From Pseudomonadota bacterium (GTDB taxonomy: Bacteria; Desulfobacterota; BSN033; WVXP01; G020346125), in the NCBI GenBank assembly GCA_030608745.1, contig JAUWDQ010000019.1:1-17242 (forward strand): a stretch of 17,242 nt of DNA, written 5' to 3'. The position numbers were made by a program, and so were the translations under genes. The notes beneath the pieces were generated by a model that had not been told where the DNA came from, made no database searches, and saw only the letters and a program-made list of their open reading frames with translations. This document shows positions 6,928-14,100 of this stretch, piece after piece. Each line of letters opens with the position of its first letter. The first letter of the stretch is position 1.

Positions 6928-8109
6928 TCACAAGGCCTTTCGAATTCCCCGAACTGCTTGGTTAATTCGATGCTGGTTCTCCACGAGGGCGAAGCGAACA
7001 TACTCGTCACCGTACTCCCCAAAACCGATCCCCGGTGAGACGACGACTTTTGCCTCCTCCAGGAGAAGCTTGGCGAACTCCAGGGAACCCATCTTGCGGT
7101 AGGCCTCGGGAATGTGGCCCCAGACGTACATGGTTCCCCTCGGCTTCTCGATATTCCAGCCAGCGCGCCCAAGCCCGTTGACCAGGGTATCTCGCCGCTT
7201 TTGGTAGATTTCAACAATCTCGTCAACACATGCCTGATCCTCGTTCAAAGCGATGATGGAAGCGATCTGGATTGGTTGAAAGATCCCATAGTCCAGGTAG
7301 CTCTTGATCCTGGCAAGGGCGTGAATCACCCGAGGATTGCCCAGGGCAAAGCCCACTCGACATCCCGCCATGCTATAGCTCTTGGAGAGGGAGTAAAACT
7401 CCACACCCACTTCCTTCGCCCCCTTGGCTTGGAGGAAGCTGGGTGCCCGATAACCGTCGAAGCACAGATCAGCATATGCGAAGTCGTGAACCACGATGAT
7501 CTGGTGTTCACGGGCAAATTCCACCACTTTCTCGAAAAACTCCAGGTCCACCACGCTCGTTGTGGGGTTGTGGGGATAGGATATGACGAGAATCTTGGGT
7601 TGGGGCCAGGTGAGCATGGTGGCCGAGGCGAGATCCGCGAAAAAGTCACGGTCGGGGGCCACGGGAATACTCCGCAAATCTCCCCCTGCAATGATCACCG
7701 AATATGGGTGAATTGGATACGTAGGGTTAGGGACGAAGACTACATCTCCCGGCTCAACCACGGCAAGGGCGAGGTGGGCGAGCCCTTCCTTCGATCCGAT
7801 GGTTACGATGGCCTCCGATTCCGGATCCAACTCCACGTCATAGCGCCGCCTATACCAGTCGCAAATGGCCGTTCGGAGTCCAGTAATTCCGCGGGAGGCT
7901 GAGTATCGGTAATTCCGAGGATTTCGGCATGCCTCGATGAGCTTATGGACGATGTGCCTGGGTGTGGCGATATCGGGGTTGCCCATGCCCAGATCTATGA
8001 TGTCTTCTCCCCTGCTGCGTGCAATCTGCTTGAGGTCATTGACAACGGCGAAGACGTAAGGGGGGAGCCGACCGACACGATGAAAGTCCTGAGTCTTCTC
8101 GGTGACCAA
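6928..8109 (-). CDS. alaC: AlaC-like alanine (glutamate-pyruvate) aminotransferase
   Basis: This is a class I/II PLP aminotransferase of 393 residues that tracks the E. coli AlaC sequence closely along its length: RLPPYVF (14-20), RGEDIIDLGMGNPD (33-46), DPESEAIVTIGSKEGLAHL (95-113), PNPTYPIH (127-134), VVHDFAYAD (206-214), and YSLSKSYSMAG (239-249) with Lys243 as the PLP lysine. The C-terminus has SPGIGFGEYGDEYVRFAL, with the carboxylate-binding Arg. It should interconvert alanine and 2-oxoglutarate with pyruvate and glutamate in the cytoplasm. The start is TTG 8109, well placed after AGGAGGTATAGC. It converges on the ilv-leu operon, and only 17 bases separate its stop from that of the broken small gene. 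A related substrate cannot be excluded. Confidence 0.88.
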   Translation of the reverse strand: MVTEKTQDFHRVGRLPPYVFAVVNDLKQIARSRGEDIIDLGMGNPDIATPRHIVHKLIEACRNPRNYRYSASRGITGLRTAICDWYRRRYDVELDPESEAIVTIGSKEGLAHLALAVVEPGDVVFVPNPTYPIHPYSVIIAGGDLRSIPVAPDRDFFADLASATMLTWPQPKILVISYPHNPTTSVVDLEFFEKVVEFAREHQIIVVHDFAYADLCFDGYRAPSFLQAKGAKEVGVEFYSLSKSYSMAGCRVGFALGNPRVIHALARIKSYLDYGIFQPIQIASIIALNEDQACVDEIVEIYQKRRDTLVNGLGRAGWNIEKPRGTMYVWGHIPEAYRKMGSLEFAKLLLEEAKVVVSPGIGFGEYGDEYVRFALVENQHRINQAVRGIRKAL

Positions 8110-8932
8110 GCTATACCTCCTAAGACTATATTATTCGACAATCCAGGCCCCGATGGGCGTATCGCCCATGTGAGAGCGCCCTTAGGTTTTATAAAGATAT
8201 TGGAACACAATAGGTAATGCAAGCCCTACCCAATGTCAAGGAGAATTTTCCGTCCATGACCCAAGGAGGAGGGGGAGATTCGTCTTCCACCCCTTTTTCA
8301 ACTCCCACAGAGTGGATGTTCCCTCGTTCCGGGAAGTTTCGGTCCCAGGTAATTACATATTGATTCGGTATAGACAATCGCTGAAGGTTATTTGATGAAA
8401 CATAGTCGAGGATTCTGGTGACCGGTGAACTGGTATCGGTCCAGCTCAGCAGGCCTTCGATTTAGCGCAAAAATTGATCATGCACGGTTCCCTGAACTTA
8501 CAATATTCATTGGGGTGAGGGCAAGGATTGTCATAGATGTTAATCTTTTGTTGATATTTTTGACAAAAGAAAATCCGGATCGGCTCATCTCGTTTCCCTT
8601 TGTCCTTATTGTACTGTGATTTTTTTGTCCTCAAATTACTCCACCAAAGGACGGCACAGAGCAAATATCCTGGCGGATTAACAAGATAAGAACACCCAGT
8701 CCCCTCGGAGCGGAGGCAAGCCCGGTGGCCAGAATGAGGATCAATATCAATAATTAAAAAAATTCCAAGAAGTCAATACGCTCATATGTTCCCGAGTGGA
8801 ATGGGCCGGAGAAATGGCCCGCTCGACGGAATTCGAGGCCGGGCGTTCAGTTTCATAAATCCGGCCCAGAAGGACTTCTTGGAGGGAAGTGCATAGAAGG
8901 CGAGGTGGAATCTATGGGTCCGAATTTAACAA
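8110..8932. other. Long region without a confident gene
   Basis: About 820 bases between alaC and trxA. Both neighbours point left. The leader of alaC contains a GGGCG-ATA-CGCCC hairpin. On the minus strand 8189-8461 is open for 91 codons with protein-like composition (IPNQYVITWDRNFPERG within it) but no ATG and no recognisable family. On the plus strand a 35-codon frame from GTG 8515 begins like a PIN-domain toxin (IVIDVNLLLIFLTKENPDRL) and then loses the resemblance. A hydrophobic minus-strand frame of 39 codons lies near 8632-8749. The structured element at 8764-8883 is listed separately. The picture is of decayed genes rather than intact ones. Confidence 0.4.
8764..8883 (-). terminator. 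Multi-hairpin structured element after trxA, possible terminator
   Basis: A perfect 11-bp inverted repeat, TCCAAGAAGTC (8764-8774) and GACTTCTTGGA (8873-8883), closes a region containing two GC hairpins: GGGCC/GGCCC (8803-8807, 8816-8820) and GGCCGG/CCGGCC (8837-8842, 8861-8866). Read on the minus strand, the closing arm is followed by A and seven T (8762-8756), and the structure starts 50 nt after the trxA stop. It could end the trxA transcript. The long branched loop is unusual for a plain terminator, so a structured RNA or a small repeat element is also possible. Confidence 0.45.
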
Positions 8933-9262
8933 TTACAAGGCCTTCTTGATCATTTCCTCCACTTTCGATTTTGGAACGGCACCAACGATCTGGTCGAAGA
9001 CTTTCCCATCTTTAAAGAGAATGACCGTGGGAATTCCCCTGATCCCATACTGGCTGGGTGTTGCTGGGTTTTCATCCACGTTCATTTTGGCTACCTTCAC
9101 CCTTCCTGCATATTCCTTGGCTAACTCCTCTACAACAGGTCCGATGACGTGGCATGGGCCGCACCAAGGAGCCCAGAAATCTACCATCACGGGAATATCG
9201 GATTTCAGAATTTCGGGTTCAAAATTTCCGTCCGTTGCCTGAAATAACCCTTCCTCAGCCAT
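8933..9262 (-). CDS. trxA: Thioredoxin
   Basis: A 109-residue protein, the usual size, with the thioredoxin fold in order: VMVDFWAPWCGPC (active site Trp33-Cys34-Gly35-Pro36-Cys37), VVEELAKEY, KMNVDENP, and GIRGIPTVILF with the cis-proline Pro78. It is a cytoplasmic dithiol reductant for reductases and disulfide-bonded proteins. The ATG at 9260-9262 follows GGGAGG by six bases. It lies in the same direction as the FmdB-like gene 121 bases upstream but has its own candidate promoter. Confidence 0.95.
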   Translation of the reverse strand: MAEEGLFQATDGNFEPEILKSDIPVMVDFWAPWCGPCHVIGPVVEELAKEYAGRVKVAKMNVDENPATPSQYGIRGIPTVILFKDGKVFDQIVGAVPKSKVEEMIKKAL

Positions 9263-9304
9263 TTTGGCCTCCCTTTTCCCTAGTATTTCATTCTTCCGGA
9301 GCTG

Positions 9305-9333
9305 ATAATAAAAGTCATAAGCTTTCGATTTAA
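9305..9333 (-). promoter_or_regulatory. Candidate promoter of trxA
   Basis: On the minus strand TTAAAT (9333-9328), 17 bp, then TATTAT (9310-9305). The -10 is five of six to consensus and the -35 is weak. Confidence 0.4.
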
Positions 9334-9383
9334 GTGAATTTTGAGGTTATTTTGAACCGGCAACCTACCGGGAGCTCTCAACT

Positions 9384-9590
9384 TCAAGTAAAGGGTCCGG
9401 GACCACAAGATGGTGCAGTTCCAGAGGAGCTGGTGTTTTGTCCTTGAGAGGAACTAAAGACGGACATCAACCTGCTGACCTTCGGGCCCTTGCAGATGGG
9501 ACAATTCAATCCTTGGTCGCCTTCCGAAACGCTTCGTATCATTTCGAAGGTGTGTCCACACGTATCACATCTATATTCATATATCGGCAT
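9384..9590 (-). CDS. FmdB-family zinc-ribbon protein
   Basis: The 68-residue product begins MPIYEYRCDTCGHTFE, the signature start of the FmdB/CxxC_CxxC_SSSS family, and has a second Cys-x2-Cys (NCPICKG) at about residues 29-34. The four cysteines make a zinc ribbon; the tail is Ser/Gly-rich with one more Cys. The family was named from a putative regulator of formamidase expression, and the role of most members is unknown. GGAGG sits just before the ATG. It is the second gene of a minus-strand pair with the small membrane peptide at 9654-9743. Confidence 0.88.
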   Translation of the reverse strand: MPIYEYRCDTCGHTFEMIRSVSEGDQGLNCPICKGPKVSRLMSVFSSSQGQNTSSSGTAPSCGPGPFT

Positions 9591-9653
9591 GGAATCCTCC
9601 GTGATCTATTTTTCCCTTTTTTGTCGATCCTCGACATCGCAAAGACTCGACAG

Positions 9654-9743
9654 TCAGGTCCTGATACCGAGTTTGGGAAAGACGTAGATATTAAGGAGAA
9701 ACCAGACCCCAATGACGGAAAGGATGAGAATCCATTTGAGCAT
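9654..9743 (-). CDS. Small single-pass membrane protein (29 residues)
   Basis: A 30-codon frame from ATG 9741-9743 to TGA 9654-9656. It starts MLKWILILSVIGVWFLLNIY, one transmembrane helix after a Lys, and ends with a short polar tail containing Phe-Pro-Lys-Leu-Gly-Ile-Arg-Thr. A GAGG lies 10 bases before the ATG, rather far. It is directly downstream of a strong promoter and 63 bases before the FmdB-like gene. Composition, promoter and placement support it as a real gene; the function is unknown. Confidence 0.55.
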   Translation of the reverse strand: MLKWILILSVIGVWFLLNIYVFPKLGIRT

Positions 9744-9786
9744 TGAAACTGAACCTCGCTCTATTCTATTCCCACGGTTTCCTTAT

Positions 9787-9815
9787 AATATAGAGATTCC
9801 ACCGCTCTTTTTCAA
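9787..9815 (-). promoter_or_regulatory. Sigma-70 promoter of the small membrane protein-fmdB pair
   Basis: On the minus strand TTGAAA (9815-9810), exactly 17 bp, then TATATT (9792-9787). Both hexamers are close to consensus. Transcription would begin near 9780, about 37 nt before the ATG at 9743. Confidence 0.6.
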
Positions 9816-9885
9816 GGGAAGATGTCAAAAATTGCTGTTATTCAATGAATTCGGAGATTTTGTTGGTCGTCAATTGAAAAAGTAA

Positions 9886-9914
9886 TTGACTTAATCCAAT
9901 CCAAATAGTACTAA
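9886..9914 (+). promoter_or_regulatory. Promoter of nikR with ACTAA repeats
   Basis: TTGACT (9886-9891), 17 bp, TACTAA (9909-9914). The -10 lies in a TAGTACTA palindrome (9906-9913) and is followed by two more ACTAA units (near 9915 and 9922), giving three closely spaced repeats across the start site. This could be an operator for NikR itself or another repressor. Confidence 0.5.
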
Positions 9915-9954
9915 ACTAAGGACTAAGGGTGCATAGACATTCCAGGAGTGTAAA

Positions 9955-10374
9955 ATGTCCGAACTGATTCGATTTGGTATTTCCATGGATAGTCGCCTCC
10001 TCGCCCGTTTCGATCAATTGATCGACGAAAAGGGGTATTCCAACCGGTCAGAGGCCATTCGGGATCTTATCAGGGACGAATTGGTCGAGCAATCCTGGGA
10101 GGAAGAGGATAAGGAAACAGTGGGCACCATCACGCTGGTCTACGACCATGAGATTCGCGATCTCACCGAAAAGCTTATTGACTACCAGCACCAAGTTCAT
10201 GGTGCGGTAATATCGTCGCTTCATGTCCATCTGGATAAGCACAATTGCCTTGAGGTACTGGTAGTTAAGGGAAAGGGACGGGAGATTAAAAAGGTGGCCG
10301 ACAGGTTAATCGGAACCAGGGGGGTCAAGCATGGGAAGTTGGTTACAACTACAACGGGAAGGGATGTCTTCTGA
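9955..10374 (+). CDS. nikR: Nickel-responsive transcriptional regulator
   Basis: A 139-residue NikR. Residues 1-45 are the ribbon-helix-helix DNA-binding domain (LIRFGISMDSRLLARFDQLI, with NRSEAIRDLIRDEL). The rest is the ACT-like tetramerisation domain. The nickel ligands are all present with E. coli spacing: His79, His90, His92 and Cys98 correspond to His76, His87, His89 and Cys95. With nickel bound it represses nickel uptake. AGGAG precedes the ATG by about ten bases. It is convergent with the nikKMLQO operon, its expected target. I see no clear terminator in the 56 bases between them. Confidence 0.95.
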   Translation: MSELIRFGISMDSRLLARFDQLIDEKGYSNRSEAIRDLIRDELVEQSWEEEDKETVGTITLVYDHEIRDLTEKLIDYQHQVHGAVISSLHVHLDKHNCLEVLVVKGKGREIKKVADRLIGTRGVKHGKLVTTTTGRDVF

Positions 10375-10430
10375 AAACCTTTGGAATAATTGCCCTCCGA
10401 TGTCGATTCCACCGAGGGATCAGGATCGCG

Positions 10431-11093
10431 TTAAACTCCCTCCAATTTTCCATTCACCATCCTGTATATGCACCGGGTCGTCTTGGCCAACAACCCCTTA
10501 TCTTGGGAAATAATCATGTAGGATGTGGAGGAACGGTTGAGCACCTGGATGATCCTTTCCGTTGTCTCCTCATCGAGTCCGGATGTGGGTTCATCCAGCA
10601 GCAAAACCTCGGGTTTCATGGCAAGGACCGTTGCTAGGGATATGAGCTTCTTTTCGCCGCCGGAGAGTTTATAGGTTACCCTGTCTTCGAAACCGGAAAG
10701 CCCTAAGGTTTCCAGAGTTTCCCTAACGATTTTCAGTGCGTCGTCATGTCGTTTTCCCAGGTTGAGTGGCCCAAAGGCAATGTCTTCAGCTACCGTGGGA
10801 CAGAACAATTGATCATTTGCATCCTGAAAGAGGAGGCCGATTCTTTCCCGGGCTCCCCGGTAATCGGCTTCATCGTGCATCTTTTTCCCGAATATCTCGA
10901 TCTCTCCCTCCTTTGGTTTCAGAAGGCCCATGATAATATGAAAAAGGGTTGTCTTTCCGGACCCGTTTGGCCCCGTAAGCCCAACCCTACCTCCCTCCGA
11001 GAAGGTGAAACTCAATTTTCTCAGGACATCTCGCGCGGAGTCATAGCCAAAGGTGATGTCCTGCAGCCTTATGAAAATAGCCCTTTTCCCCAT
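10431..11093 (-). CDS. nikO: Nickel ECF transporter ATPase
   Basis: A 220-residue ABC ATPase of the CbiO/NikO type that powers metal uptake with NikQ and NikM. Walker A is GPNGSGKTT (41-49), the Q-loop LFQDANDQLF (Gln90), the signature LSGGE (143-147), and Walker B VLLLDEPTSGLD (163-174). The switch position, normally His in a Ser-His-Asp motif, is Gln197 (IISQDK, codon CAA at 10505-10503), one base from a His codon. The ATG lies inside the end of nikQ (25-bp overlap) without a clear ribosome site, so translation is probably coupled. It is shorter than the usual 250-280 residues of CbiO, mainly at the C-terminus. Confidence 0.92.
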   Translation of the reverse strand: MGKRAIFIRLQDITFGYDSARDVLRKLSFTFSEGGRVGLTGPNGSGKTTLFHIIMGLLKPKEGEIEIFGKKMHDEADYRGARERIGLLFQDANDQLFCPTVAEDIAFGPLNLGKRHDDALKIVRETLETLGLSGFEDRVTYKLSGGEKKLISLATVLAMKPEVLLLDEPTSGLDEETTERIIQVLNRSSTSYMIISQDKGLLAKTTRCIYRMVNGKLEGV

Positions 11094-11833
11094 TGAAGGA
11101 AACCCAGTCCCGTTATAGAGAGGAGCATGATAATGAATGCAATGAGATCCCTTCTTTTCAAGCTAAAATGATCCAGTACCCAGAATTTTCCCCTAAACCC
11201 CCTGCAGAGCATAGCATCATAGACCCTCTCGGAACGATCGTAACTTTTAAGCACAATCATTCCCACCAGGTGAGCATACGTCTTGTAGGTATGCAAATCG
11301 CTTCTGGGATGAAAACACCTCACTTTCATGGCGTTGATAAGTCTCACATATTCGAGATAGATCACATAGATGTAGCGATAGGAAAAGAAGAGCAACTGGA
11401 TCAACTTATCCGGAACGTAGAGATGCCGTAAAGCGTGAGCTAGCGTGAATATGGGCGTTGTGCCCAGGAGGGCGATACAGGCAAGGATGATGGCGTTGGA
11501 TTTTATGGTGATGGTCAGAGCGTATCGAATTCCTTCCCTCGAGGCATCCAATGGGCCTAATGAGAAAAGGGTTTTTCCCGGATAGGTGAACGGAAGCAAG
11601 ATCCATAACAGGAGGATGAAGCCGTTGACCAGAAACAGGCGCCTCATGACCCTTTTTAACGGCAGTCGGGAGACTACGATGCAGCATGCTGAAAACAAGA
11701 GGGCCAAAAGAAGGACCTCCGTCCGATCCGCAATGGCTACGATGATTGAGAATAATGTGGCGACGGCTATCTTGATTCTCGGGTCGAAATCATGAAAAAA
11801 GGAATTGCCCGATGAAAACTCCTCAGCTACCAT
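11069..11833 (-). CDS. nikQ: Nickel ECF transporter transmembrane (T) component
   Basis: A 254-residue membrane protein of the CbiQ/NikQ family. Features are the N-terminal FFHDFDPRIKI motif, about five or six hydrophobic segments, and the cytoplasmic coupling region with Glu-Arg-x-Tyr-Asp-Ala-Met-Leu-Cys-Arg-Gly-Phe near residues 203-214, corresponding to the conserved Ala-Arg-Gly helices that contact the ATPase. It links NikO to the substrate-binding NikM in the inner membrane. GGAGGG precedes its ATG by eight bases; nikL ends 16 bases upstream. Confidence 0.92.
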   Translation of the reverse strand: MVAEEFSSGNSFFHDFDPRIKIAVATLFSIIVAIADRTEVLLLALLFSACCIVVSRLPLKRVMRRLFLVNGFILLLWILLPFTYPGKTLFSLGPLDASREGIRYALTITIKSNAIILACIALLGTTPIFTLAHALRHLYVPDKLIQLLFFSYRYIYVIYLEYVRLINAMKVRCFHPRSDLHTYKTYAHLVGMIVLKSYDRSERVYDAMLCRGFRGKFWVLDHFSLKRRDLIAFIIMLLSITGLGFLQWGKGLFS

Positions 11834-11849
11834 GTCACGGTCCCTCCAT

Positions 11850-12500
11850 CTACTTTCCTCTTCTGCTTCTGAAATAGAGGATGATCCCCATGATGCCGAA
11901 GATAAAGCCGATTCCCCCCATCACTTGAATGAATGAGACCCCCTCGTTTTGCCGTTTTACGAGGAGCCTCATGATGGGCTTCAATTTTTCATCCAGGGCT
12001 TCCTCCACCACCAAGCGTATCTGTTCTATTTCAACACGGTTAAACTGACTGGTAGGCGTTGGTTTTTCCCCATTCGGTTCCTTAAGGGAGACCATTTTTT
12101 CGGGCTGCCGGGGATCGGGTTTACCAATATTTCCCTCGCCCGGCAATTCCCCTGCGGGAATAGTGTATTCGTCTCTATGCCCCATGCCGGCGGTGAGTAC
12201 GATCTTCAAATCCGTCCTTTTTGGGGGTTTAAAGGAAAATTCACCGTCCTTATTGGTTTTCCCCTCCAGCAATTTTTTGCCGAAACTGTCGAATACCTCA
12301 ATCCTTGAGTTGTGGCATCTCTTCCCATCGCTGAAATAACTTTCCGTAAAGACTTTGTCTCCTTCTACGTAAGCGAAGAGCACCACTCTATGAGCAAATG
12401 TATAAGAGGCGGAGACAAAGATCACCAACATGAGAAAAATCACAGAAGGCCAGGTGGCTCGAGATAGCCAGCCTTTTTTTAATGGGCTATCTTTTGGCAT
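11850..12500 (-). CDS. nikL: Nickel transporter auxiliary component NikL
   Basis: A 216-residue protein with an N-terminal hydrophobic anchor or signal (about 17-36), then a periplasmic Ig/carboxypeptidase-regulatory-like domain starting Ala-His-Arg-Val (AHRVVLFAYVEGDKVFTESY), with SDGKRC, LLEGKTNKDGEFSFKPP and GMGHRDEY, and a C-terminal membrane helix (about 188-210) ending RSRRGK. This is the NikL layout found beside NikM in nickel ECF systems lacking NikN. The His next to the predicted cleavage site (after Phe-Ala) could become a metal-binding N-terminus. It overlaps nikM by 14 bp and uses a GGAGG within nikM. Confidence 0.85.
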   Translation of the reverse strand: MPKDSPLKKGWLSRATWPSVIFLMLVIFVSASYTFAHRVVLFAYVEGDKVFTESYFSDGKRCHNSRIEVFDSFGKKLLEGKTNKDGEFSFKPPKRTDLKIVLTAGMGHRDEYTIPAGELPGEGNIGKPDPRQPEKMVSLKEPNGEKPTPTSQFNRVEIEQIRLVVEEALDEKLKPIMRLLVKRQNEGVSFIQVMGGIGFIFGIMGIILYFRSRRGK

Positions 12501-13101
12501 GCACGACCTCCAAAAGCTCTGGTTTGAGTTTCTTTAAAAATCCCGCTGAAAAGAGGGTTATGAGGCCTTCGATGATCATCACGGGCAGATGGGCGATGAC
12601 CACAAGCTTTGCTATCCCTATAAAGGGATTTCCCGTAAAGACCAGGCAGATGGCGACCATAAGGCTAGCCAGCAATATCCCCAAAAACCCACAGACAAAA
12701 GCAGCTCCCATTGAGATCAGGTTGTTTCTCACTTTGACGGCATAAGCGAAAAGATAGAAACAGATGATAGCAGGAAAGGCCATATTGAAGGCATTCACCC
12801 CAAGAGTGGTTATGCCGCCGAACTGAAAGAGGAGCGCTTGAAGGAAGAGCGCGATCAGTATTGCCGGAAAGGCCGACCATCCCAGTAATAATCCCATCAG
12901 TCCATTGAGAACCAGATGGACACTTGATGGCCCTATGGGTACATGAATCAATGAGGCTACAAAGAATGCGGAGGTGAGGATTGCGACCTGGGGGACCCTG
13001 TCATAATCCAATTTCTTCAGGCCGAAGCCACAACCCGCGGCAGTGAGCGCCGCACCCGTGACCAGCACGGGAGCGGATAAAACGCCCTCGGAAATATGCA
13101 T
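12487..13101 (-). CDS. nikM: Nickel ECF transporter substrate-specific (S) component
   Basis: A 204-residue integral membrane protein of the CbiM/NikM family. It starts Met-His-Ile-Ser-Glu-Gly, the N-terminus whose His2 binds the metal, and has VPIGPSSVHLVLNGLMGLLLG (about 55-75), with a second metal-site His, and about six hydrophobic segments. It captures Ni2+ (or Co2+) from the periplasm for NikQ/NikO. Companion NikK and NikL plus nikR nearby favour nickel over cobalt. AGGAGAAAAGGGA precedes the ATG; nikK ends 11 bases upstream. Confidence 0.93.
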   Translation of the reverse strand: MHISEGVLSAPVLVTGAALTAAGCGFGLKKLDYDRVPQVAILTSAFFVASLIHVPIGPSSVHLVLNGLMGLLLGWSAFPAILIALFLQALLFQFGGITTLGVNAFNMAFPAIICFYLFAYAVKVRNNLISMGAAFVCGFLGILLASLMVAICLVFTGNPFIGIAKLVVIAHLPVMIIEGLITLFSAGFLKKLKPELLEVVHAKR

Positions 13102-13112
13102 TCCCTTTTCTC

Positions 13113-13889
13113 CTATTTCATGTCATACACCTTCACCCAGAGGACCGCACCTATCTCAACGGGCTTCTCTTCGCCCTTATGTTTCATTTTCCTTTCGTCC
13201 GTGTTGAGGGCGGCAAATGCCCACCAGCCAGCCATGGGCATGGCATAAGTAAACACGCCGTTGGTATCGGTTTTGACCACCTGGGTAACCATGGGATCTG
13301 CTGGGGCTTTGATCCTGCCGTCTTTGTTGTAATACTCAACTTCCACCTCGGTGCCGGGAGCGGGTTTTCCATCCACCTTCACGATCCCTTGGAAAACGTT
13401 GCCCACCCAGAGACCGTATGGCCTGGTTAAGGGAACGATTCCCGTTTTTAGACCGACTTCTTCATCCCAACCCTCTTCCACGCCCAATGAATTGACAACC
13501 ACTTTGGTATAGTGAACGATAAAGCAGTCTTCCGCTGGCTCCCAGTATGGTTTGGGTTCCACATAGAATATATGGTCGCCGGGGATTTTAACCCTACAAT
13601 TGGATTCCCAGGCAAAGGACCCGTCTATTTTTTTCTCCTTCAAGGTTTTGAGCAGATCGGTTTTCCTCCCTCGAACCATAACGCCGAACCTGGCTGGCTT
13701 GGCCATGTCCATGTAGTGGCCTTCAAAGGGATGGAAGAAAACAACATCCAGGGAGATGGTTTTATCATCCGATTTGGTAACCATATCATCGGACGGAATC
13801 AGACCCTGGAAGTGGGCCCAAACAGTTGTAGCAAACAAAAAGATGCCCGAAATTACCAGAGTAGCAAGAAAAGGTACCGTTTTCATCAT
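13113..13889 (-). CDS. nikK: NikK-like DUF4198 periplasmic nickel transport component
   Basis: A 258-residue protein with a signal peptide (about 1-25, ending Val-Trp-Ala before His-Phe-Gln), then a beta-rich DUF4198 domain: FFHPFEGHYMDMAKP (about 51-65), WESNCRVKIPGDHIFYVEPKPYW in sections, FQGIVKVDGKPAPGTEVEVEYYN and the closing GAVLWVKVYDMK. His-rich loops fit metal handling. NikK proteins accompany NikM/NikL in nickel ECF operons and are thought to deliver or scavenge metal outside the membrane. It is the first gene of the operon. Two ATG codons are adjacent: the second (13884-13886) is better spaced (six bases) from GGAG than the first. Confidence 0.85.
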   Translation of the reverse strand: MMKTVPFLATLVISGIFLFATTVWAHFQGLIPSDDMVTKSDDKTISLDVVFFHPFEGHYMDMAKPARFGVMVRGRKTDLLKTLKEKKIDGSFAWESNCRVKIPGDHIFYVEPKPYWEPAEDCFIVHYTKVVVNSLGVEEGWDEEVGLKTGIVPLTRPYGLWVGNVFQGIVKVDGKPAPGTEVEVEYYNKDGRIKAPADPMVTQVVKTDTNGVFTYAMPMAGWWAFAALNTDERKMKHKGEEKPVEIGAVLWVKVYDMK

Positions 13890-13934
13890 CTTCTCCGAGC
13901 CAATGATAGCACGTTTTTTAAATTAATATCTGAC

Positions 13935-13953
13935 TAGTATTACTTTTTTACTA
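13935..13953. promoter_or_regulatory. Candidate operator at the nikK start site
   Basis: TAGTA (13935-13939) and TACTA (13949-13953) form an inverted repeat spaced by nine bases, covering the expected transcription start of nikK. Half-sites are short, and it does not match the enterobacterial NikR operator. The same TAGTA/TACTA words occur at the nikR promoter. Confidence 0.35.
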
Positions 13954-13983
13954 ATCGTACCCCCCCATGCAAGTAATTGTCAA
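13954..13983 (-). promoter_or_regulatory. Promoter of the nikKMLQO operon
   Basis: On the minus strand a perfect TTGACA (13983-13978), 18 bp, then TACGAT (13959-13954). The spacer contains a run of seven G on that strand (13966-13960). Confidence 0.55.
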
Positions 13984-14064
13984 GGGATTTTGTCGCGCCA
14001 TGAATCAATAATTTAGCCTAAAGAGTTAGGTTCGGTAACATATGGGGCGTTTTGAGCGTCTTTC

Positions 14065-14093
14065 TTGACTAACTTAGTAAATAATGTTATTTT
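14065..14093 (+). promoter_or_regulatory. Promoter and IscR-like operator of the Rrf2 gene
   Basis: TTGACT (14065-14070), 17 bp, TATTTT (14088-14093). The palindrome ACTAA-C-TTAGT (14068-14078) overlaps the -35 and spacer; TTGACTAACTTAGTAAAT resembles the GACTAA-type half-site of IscR/Rrf2 operators. Start of transcription is expected at about 14100-14101, exactly the ATG, giving a leaderless message. Binding here would block polymerase, hence autorepression. Confidence 0.55.
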
Positions 14094-14100
14094 TTCCTTC

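Noticed and set aside
7114..7902. 262-codon plus-strand frame opposite alaC
   Set aside because: The minus-strand product matches AlaC over its full length; the plus frame is His/Gly/Val-rich with no family resemblance.
8205..8245. Sigma-54-like promoter upstream of alaC (TTGGG with downstream TTGCAT on the minus strand)
   Set aside because: The distance between the GG and GC elements is one base too short for a sigma-54 site.
8632..8749. Hydrophobic 39-codon minus-strand frame (LILILILATGLASAPRG near its start)
   Set aside because: No ATG and no ribosome site; the resemblance to a signal peptide alone is not enough.
10375..10430. Bidirectional terminator between convergent nikR and nikO
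   Set aside because: Only a 5-bp CCCTC/GAGGG match with a long loop and no T tract; not supportable.
14065..14100. Upstream TTG start for the Rrf2 gene, adding 12 residues
   Set aside because: The TTG is part of the -35 hexamer and operator; Rrf2 proteins begin MRLSTKSRYG, which fits ATG 14101.
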